Positions 39,507-49,873 are shown, counted from the first letter of the stretch. The stretch: DNA of 64,000 nt from Pseudoglutamicibacter cumminsii (GCF_016907775.1 NZ_JAFBCO010000001.1:992001-1056000), one strand, 5' to 3'. The notes: generated from the sequence alone by a model not told the origin. Translations and numbers: made by a program.

Positions 39507-42152
39507 ATGTTCGAACGTTTTACCGACCGTGCCCGTCGTGTTGTGGTGCTCGCCCAAGAAGAGGCGCGCATGCTCAATCACACCTACATCGGCACCGAAC
39601 ATATCCTGCTCGGCCTCATCCACGAAGGTGAAGGCGTAGCAGCTAAGTCCCTAGAATCCCTCAACGTAACGCTCGGAGCGGTACGTGAGCAGGTCCAGGA
39701 AATCATTGGCCAGGGCTCCCAAGCCCCAACAGGTCATATCCCTTTCACCCCACGCGCCAAGAAAGTCCTCGAACTTTCGCTGCGTGAAGCCCTCCAGCTG
39801 GGCCACAACTACATCGGTACCGAGCACATCCTCCTCGGCCTGATCCGCGAAGGCGAAGGTACCGCCGCGCAGGTTCTCAACAGCCTCGGCGCAGACCCAC
39901 AGGCTGTCCGCCAGGAAGTCATCCAGCTCATCTCCGGCTACCACTCCTCCAAGGAACCAGCCGGAGCAGGTGGCGGCTCCCGCGACCAGAAGGAAGGAAC
40001 CCCATCCGGTTCCGCAGTCCTCGACCAGTTCGGCCGCAACCTGACCGCCGCAGCACGCGAGAACAAACTCGACCCCGTCATCGGGCGCGAACACGAGATG
40101 GAACGCGTCATGCAGGTCCTGTCTCGCCGCACCAAGAACAACCCTGTTCTCATCGGTGAACCAGGCGTTGGTAAGACCGCCGTCGTTGAAGGGCTCGCGC
40201 AAGCGATCGTGCGTGGCGACGTGCCGGAGACCCTCAAGGACAAGCACCTCTACACGCTCGACCTGGGCTCCCTCGTGGCTGGCTCCCGCTATCGCGGTGA
40301 CTTCGAAGAGCGCCTCAAGAAGGTCCTGAAGGAGATCCGTACCCGCGGCGACATCATCCTCTTCATCGACGAAATCCACACCCTCGTCGGTGCAGGTGCC
40401 GCCGAAGGCGCGATCGACGCCGCAAGCATCCTCAAGCCGATGCTCGCGCGCGGTGAACTCCAGACGATCGGCGCAACCACGCTCGACGAGTACCGCAAAC
40501 ACATCGAAAAGGACGCCGCCCTCGAGCGCCGCTTCCAGCCGATCCAGGTTCCGGAACCATCCGTCGAGCTCACCGTCGAGATCCTGCGCGGCCTCCGTGA
40601 CAAGTACGAGGCACACCACCGCGTCTCCATCACCGACGAAGCGCTGCAGTCCGCGGCCCAGCTCGCGCACCGCTACATCTCCGACCGCTTCCTGCCAGAC
40701 AAGGCCGTCGACCTCATCGACGAAGCCGGCGCACGCCTGCGCATCCAGCGCATGACCGCGCCACCGGAGCTCAAGGAAATGGACCAAAAAATCGCGGACA
40801 TCCGCCGCGAAAAGGAATCAGCGATCGACGCGCAAGACTTCGAAGGCGCAGCCAAGCTCCGCGACGAAGAACAGCGCCTCATCACCGAACGCCAGGAGAA
40901 GGAAGCCGCGTGGAAGAACGGCGACCTCGACGAAATCTCTGAGGTCACCCCAGAGGTCATCGCTGAGGTCCTCGCGTCCTCGACCGGCATCCCAGTTGTG
41001 CAGCTCACCGAAGAAGAGTCCACGCGACTGCTCAACATGGAAGACGAACTGCACAAGCGCATCATCGGCCAGGACGAAGCGATCAAATCGATCGCGCGTT
41101 CGATCCGCCGCACCCGTGCAGGCCTCAAAGACCCGAACCGCCCAGGCGGCTCGTTCATCTTCGCAGGCCCAACCGGTGTGGGTAAGACGGAGCTCGCTAA
41201 AGCGCTCGCCGAATTCATGTTTGGTGACGAGGACGCCCTCATCACCCTCGACATGTCCGAATACGCTGAGAAGCACACCGTTTCTCGCCTGTTTGGTGCC
41301 CCTCCGGGCTACGTCGGCTACGAAGAAGGCGGCCAGCTGACAGAAAAGGTACGCCGCCGCCCGTTCTCGATCGTGCTGTTCGACGAGGTTGAGAAGGCTC
41401 ACGCCGATCTCTTCAACTCGCTACTGCAGATCCTCGAAGACGGTCGCCTGACCGACTCCCAGGGCCGCGTGGTCGACTTCAAGAACACGATCATCATCAT
41501 GACCACCAACCTCGGTACCCGCGACATCTCCAAGGGCGTCATGACTGGCTTCCAGTCCACAACCGACGTCCAGACGGGATACGAGCGCATGCAGGCCAAA
41601 GTCCAGGAAGAACTGCGCCAGCACTTCCGGCCAGAGTTCCTGAACCGCGTCGACGACATCGTGGTGTTCCCGCAGCTACAGCACAGCGAGATCGTCCAGA
41701 TCGTGGACCTGTTCACCGACCGGCTCTCCGAACGCCTCAACGAACGTTCAATTTCGCTCAAGGTCACGCAGCCAGCCCGCGACCTGCTCGCAGACCGTGG
41801 TTTCGACCCAGCGATGGGCGCCCGCCCACTGCGCCGCACCATCCAACGCGACGTCGAAGACCCACTCTCCGAGAAGATCCTCTTCGGCGAACTGCTGCCA
41901 GGCCAGACCGTTGTGGTCGACGTCGAAGGCGAAGAAGGTTCACGCAAGCTGACTTTCACCGCCGTCGACGGGCCAGATCAGCTCGAAGGTAAGGCCACCC
42001 CGGCCGCAATCCTGGCGGGATCGACCGAACCAACCGGCACGAACGAGTCTGAGTCCGGCACAGGCGAGGCCGGTACGGGTGAGGCCGGTACGAGTGAGGT
42101 AGGCGCCGACGAATCCGGCTCGGATGAGGCAGGCGCCGATGACCGCGCCTAA
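39507..42152 (+). CDS. clpC: ClpC AAA+ unfoldase of the ClpCP protease
   Basis: 881 aa from ATG at 39507, with AAAGGAG 7 nt upstream; the GTG at 39501 is too close to that site. The N-terminal Clp_N double repeat ([33 protein letters not shown] occurs twice) binds adaptors and phosphoarginine. AAA-1 has [15 protein letters not shown]; a UVR/M-domain coiled coil follows (about 420-460); AAA-2 has [17 protein letters not shown] and FDEVEKAH. The last 35 residues are an acidic Gly/Glu/Ala repeat tail ([16 protein letters not shown]), longer than usual. A strong terminator follows. Confidence 0.96.
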   Translation: MFERFTDRARRVVVLAQEEARMLNHTYIGTEHILLGLIHEGEGVAAKSLESLNVTLGAVREQVQEIIGQGSQAPTGHIPFTPRAKKVLELSLREALQLGHNYIGTEHILLGLIREGEGTAAQVLNSLGADPQAVRQEVIQLISGYHSSKEPAGAGGGSRDQKEGTPSGSAVLDQFGRNLTAAARENKLDPVIGREHEMERVMQVLSRRTKNNPVLIGEPGVGKTAVVEGLAQAIVRGDVPETLKDKHLYTLDLGSLVAGSRYRGDFEERLKKVLKEIRTRGDIILFIDEIHTLVGAGAAEGAIDAASILKPMLARGELQTIGATTLDEYRKHIEKDAALERRFQPIQVPEPSVELTVEILRGLRDKYEAHHRVSITDEALQSAAQLAHRYISDRFLPDKAVDLIDEAGARLRIQRMTAPPELKEMDQKIADIRREKESAIDAQDFEGAAKLRDEEQRLITERQEKEAAWKNGDLDEISEVTPEVIAEVLASSTGIPVVQLTEEESTRLLNMEDELHKRIIGQDEAIKSIARSIRRTRAGLKDPNRPGGSFIFAGPTGVGKTELAKALAEFMFGDEDALITLDMSEYAEKHTVSRLFGAPPGYVGYEEGGQLTEKVRRRPFSIVLFDEVEKAHADLFNSLLQILEDGRLTDSQGRVVDFKNTIIIMTTNLGTRDISKGVMTGFQSTTDVQTGYERMQAKVQEELRQHFRPEFLNRVDDIVVFPQLQHSEIVQIVDLFTDRLSERLNERSISLKVTQPARDLLADRGFDPAMGARPLRRTIQRDVEDPLSEKILFGELLPGQTVVVDVEGEEGSRKLTFTAVDGPDQLEGKATPAAILAGSTEPTGTNESESGTGEAGTGEAGTSEVGADESGSDEAGADDRA

Positions 42153-42185
42153 TAGATAAGGCCCACCGCGCATCGTGCGCAACAA

Positions 42186-42225
42186 TGAGCTGCGTCCCGC
42201 TCCACACGGAACGGGACGCAGCTCA
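42186..42225 (+). terminator. clpC terminator
   Basis: A perfect 14-bp stem (TGAGCTGCGTCCCG and complement) extending inward as TCC-ACAC-GGA, followed by CTTCTT. Confidence 0.85.
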
Positions 42226-42274
42226 CTTCTTAACAGACCCCATATATTGAGGTCACCAAACTACGATGGACACC

Positions 42275-42847
42275 ATGGCAACCCCCGCAACAAACAACCC
42301 CAGCACGATCACCGTCCGGCCAGCCCGGTCGCAGGACGTCACCTACATCCGCGAACTCGTGCGTCCATACGCCGAGCAACGCATCTTGCTCGAAAAAGAA
42401 GCCGTAGCGTACTACGAAGCACTTCAAGAGTTCCGGGTTGCCGAAGACGCCGACGGCCGCATCATCGGATGCGGCGCCTTCCACGTCATGTGGGAAGACA
42501 TCGGCGAAATCCGAACCCTCGCAGTCCACCCGGACGCGGCCGGACACGGATGCGGCGGCATGCTACTTGAACATCTGCTCCAGGACGCCCGCGAACTAGG
42601 CATCCACCGCGTCTTCTGCCTCACGTTCGAAGTCGAATTCTTCAAAAAACACGGCTTCGAAGTCATGGACCAACAAGACGCCGTTGCGCCCGAAGTGTTC
42701 CAAGAACTCTTGCGCTCCCACGACGACGGTGTCGCAGAATTCCTCGACCTCGCACGCGTCAAGCAAAACACCCTCGGCAACACCCGCATGATCACCACGC
42801 TCACCGATGTCGAAGAACGCATCACGCCACTCGTGAGCCGCAAGTAA
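42275..42847 (+). CDS. GNAT amino-acid N-acetyltransferase (NAGS-like)
   Basis: 190 aa from ATG at 42275; TACGAT (42262-42267) is 7 nt upstream, so the earlier ATG at 42266 would lie inside the promoter. GNAT fold with the acetyl-CoA loop in VHPDAAGHGCGGMLLEHLL. The segment RVFCLTFEVEFFKKHGFEV resembles the short actinobacterial N-acetylglutamate synthase (M. tuberculosis Rv2747 type), which starts arginine synthesis from glutamate. Substrate assignment is by similarity only; no other arg gene is near. It is convergent with mutY, 33 bp apart. Confidence 0.8.
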   Translation: MATPATNNPSTITVRPARSQDVTYIRELVRPYAEQRILLEKEAVAYYEALQEFRVAEDADGRIIGCGAFHVMWEDIGEIRTLAVHPDAAGHGCGGMLLEHLLQDARELGIHRVFCLTFEVEFFKKHGFEVMDQQDAVAPEVFQELLRSHDDGVAEFLDLARVKQNTLGNTRMITTLTDVEERITPLVSRK

Positions 42848-42880
42848 TGCGTGGGCGGCGTGGTGAGCGGCTGTGGGCAC

Positions 42881-43948
42881 TTACCCCGGGAGTGACACCT
42901 CGCCCCCCGAGGTCAACACCGCGAGCCCATCCTCAACAAGTCCACGCACACACGAAGCCCGCTGCTCATCGTCCGCGGAAAGCAACGCCAACTCAACCAA
43001 AGCAGACCGCAACCGCGACTCCGTGACGGCTGACGCGGCACGCTCGGCGCCGTCGCGGGTCGCCATCATCTCGTACGGGACGGGACCATCCGACTCACGC
43101 AGAACCGCCATCATACGGCCACGCACCTGCCGATCCGTCCCATGCCAAGCCTGACCACGCGGAACATAATCCGCGGCCGGTTTCCCCGCCGCAACCCACG
43201 CACACAACGACTCCACCGGACACTCCCCGCAACGAGGGTTACGTGCCGTGCACACCAACGCACCCAACTCCATCGACGCCGCATTCCACGTGTTCGCCTC
43301 CGTGACCTCCGGCGGAGAGTAGTGGGCATCCGCGGCGTCGCCGGCTTCGTTCGGGTGCGCGGACATCAACGCTTGGGCCGCGCGGTACTGAGCCCGCGTC
43401 ATCGTTGGCCCTGGGAGCGCTTTCGCGTGAAAAATCCGGCCGATAACTCTGCGGATATTCGTCTCCACAACGGTTGCCGGGATGCGGTAGGCGAAACAAG
43501 CGACGGCCGCGGCAGTGTATTCGCCGACGCCCGGAAGGGATAAGAGTGTGGGGAGGTCGTTGGGGACTACGCCGTCGTGTTCTGTGGCGATCGCTTGAGC
43601 GCACGCGTGCAGGCGTAGCGCTCGGCGCGGATAGCCTAAACGTCCCCAGGCGCGTAGAACTTCGCCGGCAGGTTCCGCCGCGAGGTCGTGTGGAGTTGGC
43701 CAGCGCTCCATCCACTCTTCCCATACGGGTTGAACCCGCACGACCGGGGTTTGTTGCAACATGATTTCCGAAACGAGGATGCCCCACGCGGTTGCGTCGG
43801 GGCGGCGCCAGGGGAGATCGCGGCCGTTGGCGAGGAACCATTCGTTGACGCGCGCCCGAACGGTGGAGGCGGGGGCGGCATCCGGGTCTGAGTGGCCGGC
43901 GGCGTGTGTTGCGGGGTCATGGTTCGGGTGGGACACGTCTGACATCAT
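42881..43948 (-). CDS. mutY: A/G-specific adenine glycosylase MutY
   Basis: 355 aa. It removes adenine mispaired with 8-oxoguanine. Seen are the first catalytic Glu (E61 in VSEIMLQQTP), the helix-hairpin-helix LLSLPGVGEYTAAAV, and the [4Fe-4S] ligands spaced C-x6-C-x2-C-x5-C in LVCTARNPRCGECPVESLC. The position that is Asp in the usual V(L/V)DTNVRRV motif is Glu here (E162, codon GAG at 43463-43465). The C-terminal 8-oxoG recognition domain is very short. Codon use switches midway: CTC/CTT leucine in the 5' half, TTG in the 3' half. The N-terminal 28 residues are a His/Pro/Asp-rich extension. Confidence 0.9.
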   Translation of the reverse strand: MMSDVSHPNHDPATHAAGHSDPDAAPASTVRARVNEWFLANGRDLPWRRPDATAWGILVSEIMLQQTPVVRVQPVWEEWMERWPTPHDLAAEPAGEVLRAWGRLGYPRRALRLHACAQAIATEHDGVVPNDLPTLLSLPGVGEYTAAAVACFAYRIPATVVETNIRRVIGRIFHAKALPGPTMTRAQYRAAQALMSAHPNEAGDAADAHYSPPEVTEANTWNAASMELGALVCTARNPRCGECPVESLCAWVAAGKPAADYVPRGQAWHGTDRQVRGRMMAVLRESDGPVPYEMMATRDGAERAASAVTESRLRSALVELALLSADDEQRASCVRGLVEDGLAVLTSGGEVSLPG

Positions 43949-43994
43949 ACGGTGGCTCGCTCGTTAGTGGAGGTGAGCGGATTATCCTGGTGAC

Positions 43995-44678
43995 ATGGCC
44001 ACCGAGAATCAGAAACCCACAGCTGCTACGTATCGTCGCCGCCGGATTGTGGCGTTGATAGTCCTGCTCCTCCTCCTCACTTTAATAACCTTGGGCATCG
44101 TGAGTGTCGTTAAATGGGTGTCGGGTGTCTTCGGTGGAAACAAGGCTGATGAGAAACAGACGGCGCAAACGTCGACGCAGCCGGGTGGGGAAAATAGCAG
44201 CACTGGTGATGCTAAAGGTAAAAATAAGAGCACTGGTGATGCCGAAGGTGAGAAAGAAGGGGAGCGGCCCAGCCCTAAGCCCGACGGCAGCCAAGACTGC
44301 GTTGCTGGCGACATCACGGTGAGCGCTGCAACGGATAAGCAGTCCTACGGCGCGGGTGAAGACCCGGTCCTGATCCTCAAACTGAAAAACACGGGTGACG
44401 TGCCGTGCACCATGAACGTCGGCACAACCCAACAAGAGTTTGTCGTGACTTCTGGCAACGACCGGATCTTCTCGACCCGCGACTGCCAACAAGACCCAGA
44501 AGACGTCAAAATCAAACTCGAAAAAGGCCAGGAAGAAAATGCGCGCTTCACCTGGAACCGAGTTCGCTCCGTACCGGAATGCCAACCGATTTCTTCCAAG
44601 CCGCGGCCAGGAACCTACAAGCTCAAGGTGAGCCTGGGCGACAACGAATCTAAACCGGCAACGTTCGTACTCCAGTAG
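43995..44678 (+). CDS. Membrane-anchored extracellular protein with DUF4232-like beta domain
   Basis: 227 aa. One N-terminal helix (about residues 18-42) with Arg before it, so the bulk lies outside. A low-complexity linker (about 50-98) has repeats STGDAKGKNK / STGDAEGEKEG and many Lys/Glu. The C-terminal domain (about 100-227) has four Cys, in QDCVAG, VPCTMNVG, RDCQQD and PECQP, probably two disulfides, and a beta-sandwich pattern seen in small actinobacterial secreted proteins. Function unknown. TATCCT (43983-43988) stands 6 nt before the ATG. It is divergent from mutY. Confidence 0.75.
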   Translation: MATENQKPTAATYRRRRIVALIVLLLLLTLITLGIVSVVKWVSGVFGGNKADEKQTAQTSTQPGGENSSTGDAKGKNKSTGDAEGEKEGERPSPKPDGSQDCVAGDITVSAATDKQSYGAGEDPVLILKLKNTGDVPCTMNVGTTQQEFVVTSGNDRIFSTRDCQQDPEDVKIKLEKGQEENARFTWNRVRSVPECQPISSKPRPGTYKLKVSLGDNESKPATFVLQ

Positions 44679-44723
44679 ACACACTGTCTGCGCGGAAGCT
44701 CGCCCGCCAACGCCTCCCAGCGC

Positions 44724-45872
44724 TTAGCGGTACCGTTCCAACAAGCTGTCTTCAGCGAAGCGGCTGAGCCCCTCACGTACGCTGCGGGCCCGCCCCTCAC
44801 CGATGCCTTCGATCTTCTGCAAATCATCGACATTGGCGGCCATGAGTTCCTGCAAACCGTCGAAACGTTGGACAACGCGTTCAACCAGATGCTGCGGCAA
44901 CGATGTGATGCCGGAAAGCAGACGGAACCCACGCGGCTCCACGTGGTGGTCAAGATCTGAAGCTCCATCCGGGAAGCCCAGGAGCATCGCGATCTGCCCG
45001 AGGTCAACCAGGTGCGGAGAGTCCAGGGCGGCGAGTTGCTGCTCAATCTGGTTGATGTCGACGATCGTGTCACCCATCCCTGCCCGCCGAGCTGCATTCG
45101 CGTAGTCACGCAAAACAACCGATAGGGATGGCCCGGCACCTGTGCTGAGTTCCTCGAGGTGCAGGCCGACTAGCCGCCCGTTCACGCCGAGTTCGAGGAT
45201 GTCGCGGCGGATCTCTTCTGAAATACGGCGCACCATTTCGAGCCGCTGGATCACCGTGGCGACGTCACGCACCTTGACAACGTTTTCGATCTCTTGATTG
45301 GACAGTGCGTTGGTGACCTCAACCAAGCGGGTCTTGTAACGTTCGAGCGTTGATAGTGCCTGGGTTGCGCGCGCAAGGATCGTTTCCGACCCTTCTAACT
45401 GGTGCCTTTGCCCGTCAACGTAGATCGTGATGGTGTTCATCGACTGGGACACCGCGATCACGGGGTAGCCGGTTTGGATTGAGGTTTGTTCCGCGGTGCG
45501 GTGGCGGGTGCCAGTTTCGGTAGCAGGGATGGTCGGGTCAGGAACCAGGTGAATGCCGGCATGAAGGATGCGGGTCAGATCTTTGGAGAGGATGATCGCG
45601 CCGTCCATTTTCGCGAGTTCGCGTAGCCGGGTTGGTGAGAACTCGATATCGATAGGGAACCCGCCAGTGGTCAGCTGTTCGATGCCTCGGTCGAAACCCA
45701 ACACGATGAGCGCCCCGGTGCGGCCACGGAGGATCCGTTCAAGACCATCACGCAACTCAGTACCTGGCGCGATTTTGACCATCACTTGTCGTAGTGTCTC
45801 AGCCTGTTCGGGCTGCAGCTCGTCGGAGCGATGGTGGTCTGCCCGTACGTATTCTGGATAACGAGGCGTCAC
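44724..45872 (-). CDS. disA: DNA integrity scanning protein DisA, diadenylate cyclase
   Basis: 382 aa from GTG at 45872. It makes c-di-AMP from two ATP and pauses on branched DNA. The DAC domain has KMDGAIILSKD (DGA motif) and GTRHRTAEQTS (RHR motif), both intact. A helical spine follows, and a C-terminal helix-hairpin-helix domain includes LMAANVDDLQKIEGIGEGR. It lies downstream of radA on the same strand with 66 bp between. The radA-disA pairing is conserved, and RadA modulates DisA in Bacillus. Confidence 0.95.
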   Translation of the reverse strand: MTPRYPEYVRADHHRSDELQPEQAETLRQVMVKIAPGTELRDGLERILRGRTGALIVLGFDRGIEQLTTGGFPIDIEFSPTRLRELAKMDGAIILSKDLTRILHAGIHLVPDPTIPATETGTRHRTAEQTSIQTGYPVIAVSQSMNTITIYVDGQRHQLEGSETILARATQALSTLERYKTRLVEVTNALSNQEIENVVKVRDVATVIQRLEMVRRISEEIRRDILELGVNGRLVGLHLEELSTGAGPSLSVVLRDYANAARRAGMGDTIVDINQIEQQLAALDSPHLVDLGQIAMLLGFPDGASDLDHHVEPRGFRLLSGITSLPQHLVERVVQRFDGLQELMAANVDDLQKIEGIGEGRARSVREGLSRFAEDSLLERYR

Positions 45873-45938
45873 GAGAGTTGATACCTTTCACGTCGCACTG
45901 CGCGGCGAGGCGCCAACGCACGTCAAGACCTATCTATT

Positions 45939-47336
45939 TTAGGAGCGCTCGCCCGCGGGGGTGAAGCCCGCCAGGTGGAGGGCTTCCGCGAGGCTTGTTA
46001 CGGTCCGGACGTCCATGCCTTCCGGGATTTTTCCTGGCCCGTTCGGGGAGGCTGGGACGATGGCCCGCTGATATCCCAAACGATGTGCTTCGGCTATACG
46101 CCGGTTAACATCCTGCACGGCACGCACTTCGCCAGCAAGGCCAACTTCACCGAACACAATCATGCGTTGATCCAAGGGATGCTCAGCTACAGCAGAAGCG
46201 ACAGCGAGGCACGCGGCAAGATCAATCGCCGGTTCGGACAACCGGACTCCACCGACCGTCGCGACGAAACAATCCGTTTGCCCCAGAGCGAGCCCTGCAC
46301 GCGACTCCAAAATAGCTAACAGCATCGAAACCCGCGAGGAGTCTAAACCGGTGGTACTACGACGCGGCGACGGCGTGGTCGCTGACGTCACCAACGCCTG
46401 TACTTCTGCGATGAGTGGACGGCGCCCCTCAACGGTTATAGTGAGGCACGTCCCTGGGACGGGTTGGATGGTTCGCGTGCGGAACAGCCCTGAAGGGTCC
46501 GCTAGCCCTTCGATTCCTGAATCTGTCAGGTCAAAGCACCCGACCTCGTCGGTGGGGCCGTACCGGTTTTTGACGGCCCGCAAGAGCCGCAAGCGTGAGT
46601 GTTTCTCGCCCTCAAACTGGCACACAACATCCACGAGGTGTTCAAGGAGTCGGGGCCCCGCGATGGTGCCTTCCTTGGTCACGTGCCCCACCACAATTGT
46701 GGTGATGCCTTTGGTTTTCGCGGTTCCGATCAACGCGGAGGCCACTTCACGAACCTGCGATACCCCTCCTGCGGACCCTGAAACTTCGGCTGACGCCAAC
46801 GTCTGGACCGAATCCACGATCAACAAGTCAGGGTCGATCTGTTCGACCTGACCCAACGCCGTCCCTAGATCAGTTTCCGACGTCAAATACAGTTCGTCTG
46901 AGATCGCGCCGATGCGCTCTGCCCTCAACTTAACCTGCGCGGCAGATTCCTCACCCGAGATGTACAGAACCTTCAAACCAGAACGTGCAGACCGCGCCGC
47001 CGCGTCGATCAGCAGCGTCGACTTACCTACCCCAGGCTCACCAGCCAACAAGATGACGGCACCCGGAACCAAGCCACCACCCAGAACGCGGTCGAACTCG
47101 CCCACACCGGTGGGCCGATGCACCGCCGGTTGCGAGTCGATGTCAGCGATCTTCTGCGCAGGCTTACTCACCGACCGCACTTGAGTCAGCTGACCCAGCT
47201 CAGGGCCAACCTCTTCAACAGAACCCCACGTCCCGCACTCCGGGCAGCGACCAACCCACTTAACGGTCGCCCAACCGCACTCGTGACACCGAAACTCACT
47301 CGACTTTCGGGACGTCTTTTTCCCAGTAGAACTCAT
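45939..47336 (-). CDS. radA: DNA repair protein RadA (Sms)
   Basis: 465 aa. A RecA-like branch-migration helicase. The N-terminal C4 zinc finger is FRCHECGWATVKWVGRC with PECGTWG. Walker A is GEPGVGKSTL. The RadA-specific motif, normally KNRFG, is KNRYG here (AVKNRYGPTDEVG). The C-terminal Lon-protease-like domain is present. TAGGGT (complement of 47343-47348) stands 6 nt before the ATG, suggesting a leaderless radA-disA transcript. Confidence 0.95.
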   Translation of the reverse strand: MSSTGKKTSRKSSEFRCHECGWATVKWVGRCPECGTWGSVEEVGPELGQLTQVRSVSKPAQKIADIDSQPAVHRPTGVGEFDRVLGGGLVPGAVILLAGEPGVGKSTLLIDAAARSARSGLKVLYISGEESAAQVKLRAERIGAISDELYLTSETDLGTALGQVEQIDPDLLIVDSVQTLASAEVSGSAGGVSQVREVASALIGTAKTKGITTIVVGHVTKEGTIAGPRLLEHLVDVVCQFEGEKHSRLRLLRAVKNRYGPTDEVGCFDLTDSGIEGLADPSGLFRTRTIQPVPGTCLTITVEGRRPLIAEVQALVTSATTPSPRRSTTGLDSSRVSMLLAILESRAGLALGQTDCFVATVGGVRLSEPAIDLAACLAVASAVAEHPLDQRMIVFGEVGLAGEVRAVQDVNRRIAEAHRLGYQRAIVPASPNGPGKIPEGMDVRTVTSLAEALHLAGFTPAGERS

Positions 47337-47420
47337 GCTTTTACCCTACGCAGATACCCTGACACTTTGTTCTCGAAGCGCGCCGCCACGCCCGACACAG
47401 CAGCCCGCCAAGGCAACGCC

Positions 47421-48566
47421 CTAGGTGCGCGGCAGATAATCCGACGCCGCATCGCGCGGAACCCCGGTGGCATGCAAAACATCCACTGCAATAGGCCGCA
47501 ACAGCATGATCAACGTGGGCAACTGCATCGTCCCGCTGCGCCACGACGAAGCATCCAAGTCGCCCACGACTTCCTCCATGATGGAGCGTGCACGCCGCCG
47601 CATCATGTTCGCAGACCCGGTTGAGGTTTCCGCCGCGGAATTCGCTAAAGCATTCAGCGCGTCAGCGAACCCATCAAACAGAACATGCAAGCGTTGGCGC
47701 TGTTCCGCATCGGGCGCCAACGTATTTAGAAGCCCTGCCGCACGCCGAGCGACCACGTTGAGCCCACGCAAAATCAGGTCGGCAACATCCAATAGTTGTT
47801 CTTGGTCGCTTAGTTCGTTCCGGTGCCGCCGCCCCAGAACGCTCAACTTCGCGTAATCAGTTGACGTATTGAGCTCTTGTCGCGCCTGATCCACGAGCGC
47901 GCTCGCGTTACGCACCCGCACCAGTGTGTGCCAAGCCGCTTGTGAATCGGAACGTTCTAGCCCGTCACCCAGTTCGCGGAAACACTGACTGACCTCCCGC
48001 AAGAGCGCCGACAATTTAGCGGCCGGCGCTCGCCGTGGGTCACGTGGCCACAGAAGCATCAGCAAAAGTCCCACTGAACCGCCGATGACGGCGTCAATAG
48101 ACCGTGTAAAAGGCCCTCCGTAGGGGATGGGCAGAAGCACCACGAGGAGGGACTGGACGCCCAGCTGGGTTGCGAAGACGACGCCCGGGTCGAGGAACCG
48201 TGCCAGAACTAGGGAGAGGAAAACAACGATGCCGGCTTGCCACACGCCCCGTCCGAGCAGAGTCATGAGGACGTCGCCTAAAGCGATGCCGAGTGTGCAT
48301 CCGACGGCGACCTCGAGGGTTCTGCGGATGTGGGATGTGTTCGCGAAGCCGAGCACGATGAGCGCGCTGGTTGCCGCGAAGATGGGTTGCTGGTGGCCGA
48401 GCACTTTTTCGGCGAACCAGAAGGAAAAGACGGAGCCTACGGTTGCGAAGATGATCCGGGTCATTGAGATTTGTACCCGGCGTATTCCGCCCTTGAAACG
48501 AGTTTTGACGTTGCGGGCGATAGTGGACGATGCACGGGGTACCTTCTTTTGACCGCGTGTGGCCAT
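47421..48566 (-). CDS. FUSC-family aromatic acid exporter-like membrane protein
   Basis: 381 aa from ATG at 48566, with AAGGAGG 8 nt upstream; the GTG at 48575 lies inside that site. The N-terminal half has about five or six hydrophobic helices (residues about 35-175: ISMTRIIFATVGSVFSFWF, IFAATSALIVLGFA, LEVAVGCTLGIALGDVLMTL and others). The C-terminal half is a soluble helical domain. FUSC proteins resemble E. coli AaeB, which exports hydroxybenzoates, and may be related in role to the aromatic hydroxylase far upstream, though that is conjecture. Leucine codons change from CTC-rich to TTG-rich about mid-gene. Confidence 0.8.
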   Translation of the reverse strand: MATRGQKKVPRASSTIARNVKTRFKGGIRRVQISMTRIIFATVGSVFSFWFAEKVLGHQQPIFAATSALIVLGFANTSHIRRTLEVAVGCTLGIALGDVLMTLLGRGVWQAGIVVFLSLVLARFLDPGVVFATQLGVQSLLVVLLPIPYGGPFTRSIDAVIGGSVGLLLMLLWPRDPRRAPAAKLSALLREVSQCFRELGDGLERSDSQAAWHTLVRVRNASALVDQARQELNTSTDYAKLSVLGRRHRNELSDQEQLLDVADLILRGLNVVARRAAGLLNTLAPDAEQRQRLHVLFDGFADALNALANSAAETSTGSANMMRRRARSIMEEVVGDLDASSWRSGTMQLPTLIMLLRPIAVDVLHATGVPRDAASDYLPRT

Positions 48567-48631
48567 CCCGCGCACCTCCTTACACCCGCTGTGATTAACG
48601 TCTACTGTCTATTCTTGCATCTCGGTGAATA

Positions 48632-48653
48632 GTTCACCTGTTGTTCATATAAG
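48632..48653 (+). promoter_or_regulatory. PHO box (PhoP operator) of the pst operon
   Basis: GTTCACCTGTT followed directly by GTTCATATAAG: two 11-bp direct repeats with the GTTCA core of the actinobacterial PhoP consensus. 86 nt before the pstS ATG. Predicts induction under phosphate starvation. Confidence 0.75.
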
Positions 48654-48738
48654 GCCTCAGCTTCTGTTACTTTGCGTCGTTAGCGTCTAAATGTCGCCGC
48701 AAAACCGCGGCACTCGCTTCCCCCAGGAATGAAAGAGA

Positions 48739-49860
48739 ATGACCGTGCAGATTAAGCACTTCGGCCGTACGGCTGCAATCCTGTCCATCGCGGCCCTGGG
48801 CCTCACCGCATGTGGCCAGGCAAACAACACTTCGGAATCTTCGAACAACGGCTCGGACAACGGCGACGCCAAGCAGGTTTCCGGCACCCTCTCCGGTGCA
48901 GGTGCATCCTCGCAGGAATCTGCGATCGGCGCATGGACCGCAGGCCTCCAGGAGTCTCAGTCCAAGCTGAACGTTCAGTACAACCCAGCTGGCTCCGGCG
49001 CTGGCCGTAAGGCATTCTTGTCCGGCCAGGCTTCCTTCGCGGGTTCCGATGCTGCCCTTAAGGAAGATGAAGTTGCTGACGCAGAGAAGATCTGCGGCCC
49101 AGAGGGTGCTATCAACATCCCTGCTTACATCTCCCCGATCGCTATCGTCGTGAACCTCGAGGGCGTCGACGAGATCAACCTTGACGCTGAGACCCTTGCG
49201 AAGATCTTCGCTGAGAAGATCACCAAGTGGAACGACCCAGCGATCGCTGCGTTGAACGAGGGCGTCGACCTGCCAGACACCAAGATCATCCCAGTGCACC
49301 GCGCTGACAAGTCCGGTACCACCGACAACTTCACCGACTACCTCGCAGAGAACGCCAAGGACGCTTGGCCAGCAGGTAACGTCGAAGAGTGGCCATCGGA
49401 CCTCGGCGGCGAAGCAGCTCAGGGTACTTCCGCTCTCGTTGGCGTTGTCCAGAAGAACAACGGTGCAATCGGTTACGCCGACAAGTCCGCAGCTGGCGAC
49501 CTGACCCTGGCCAAGATCAAGGTTGGCGAGAACTTCCAGGCCCCAGAGGAAGAAGCAGCAGCTAAGTCCGTCGAAATCTCGGAGCGCCTCGAAGGCAAGA
49601 ACGAGAACGACATGGCTGTGCGCATTAACCGCACCTCGACCGAAGAGGGCACCTACCCACTCGTCCTGGTTTCCTACCACATCTACTGCTCCTCCTACAA
49701 GGATCAGTCGACCGTGGACATGATCCAGGCATGGGGCCACTACGTAGTCAGCGAAGACGGCCAGAAGGCTGCCAACGCAGCTGCAGGTTCCGCACCGATG
49801 ACCGAAACCATGCGTGAAAACGCTGCTAAGGCAATCGACTCCATCAAGGTCGCAGAGTAA
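48739..49860 (+). CDS. pstS: Phosphate ABC transporter substrate-binding lipoprotein PstS
   Basis: 373 aa. The signal peptide ends in lipobox LTAC with the lipidated Cys at residue 25, followed by a Ser/Asn/Gly-rich tether. Phosphate-binding segments SGAGASSQESA and HRADKSGTTDNFTDYL are present. It captures Pi at the outer membrane face and delivers it to PstCA. ATG at 48739 behind a weak GAAAGAG. First gene of pstSCAB. The sense strand uses almost only preferred C-ending and GT-type codons, consistent with strong expression. Confidence 0.97.
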   Translation: MTVQIKHFGRTAAILSIAALGLTACGQANNTSESSNNGSDNGDAKQVSGTLSGAGASSQESAIGAWTAGLQESQSKLNVQYNPAGSGAGRKAFLSGQASFAGSDAALKEDEVADAEKICGPEGAINIPAYISPIAIVVNLEGVDEINLDAETLAKIFAEKITKWNDPAIAALNEGVDLPDTKIIPVHRADKSGTTDNFTDYLAENAKDAWPAGNVEEWPSDLGGEAAQGTSALVGVVQKNNGAIGYADKSAAGDLTLAKIKVGENFQAPEEEAAAKSVEISERLEGKNENDMAVRINRTSTEEGTYPLVLVSYHIYCSSYKDQSTVDMIQAWGHYVVSEDGQKAANAAAGSAPMTETMRENAAKAIDSIKVAE

Positions 49861-49873
49861 CGCACTACGTGTA

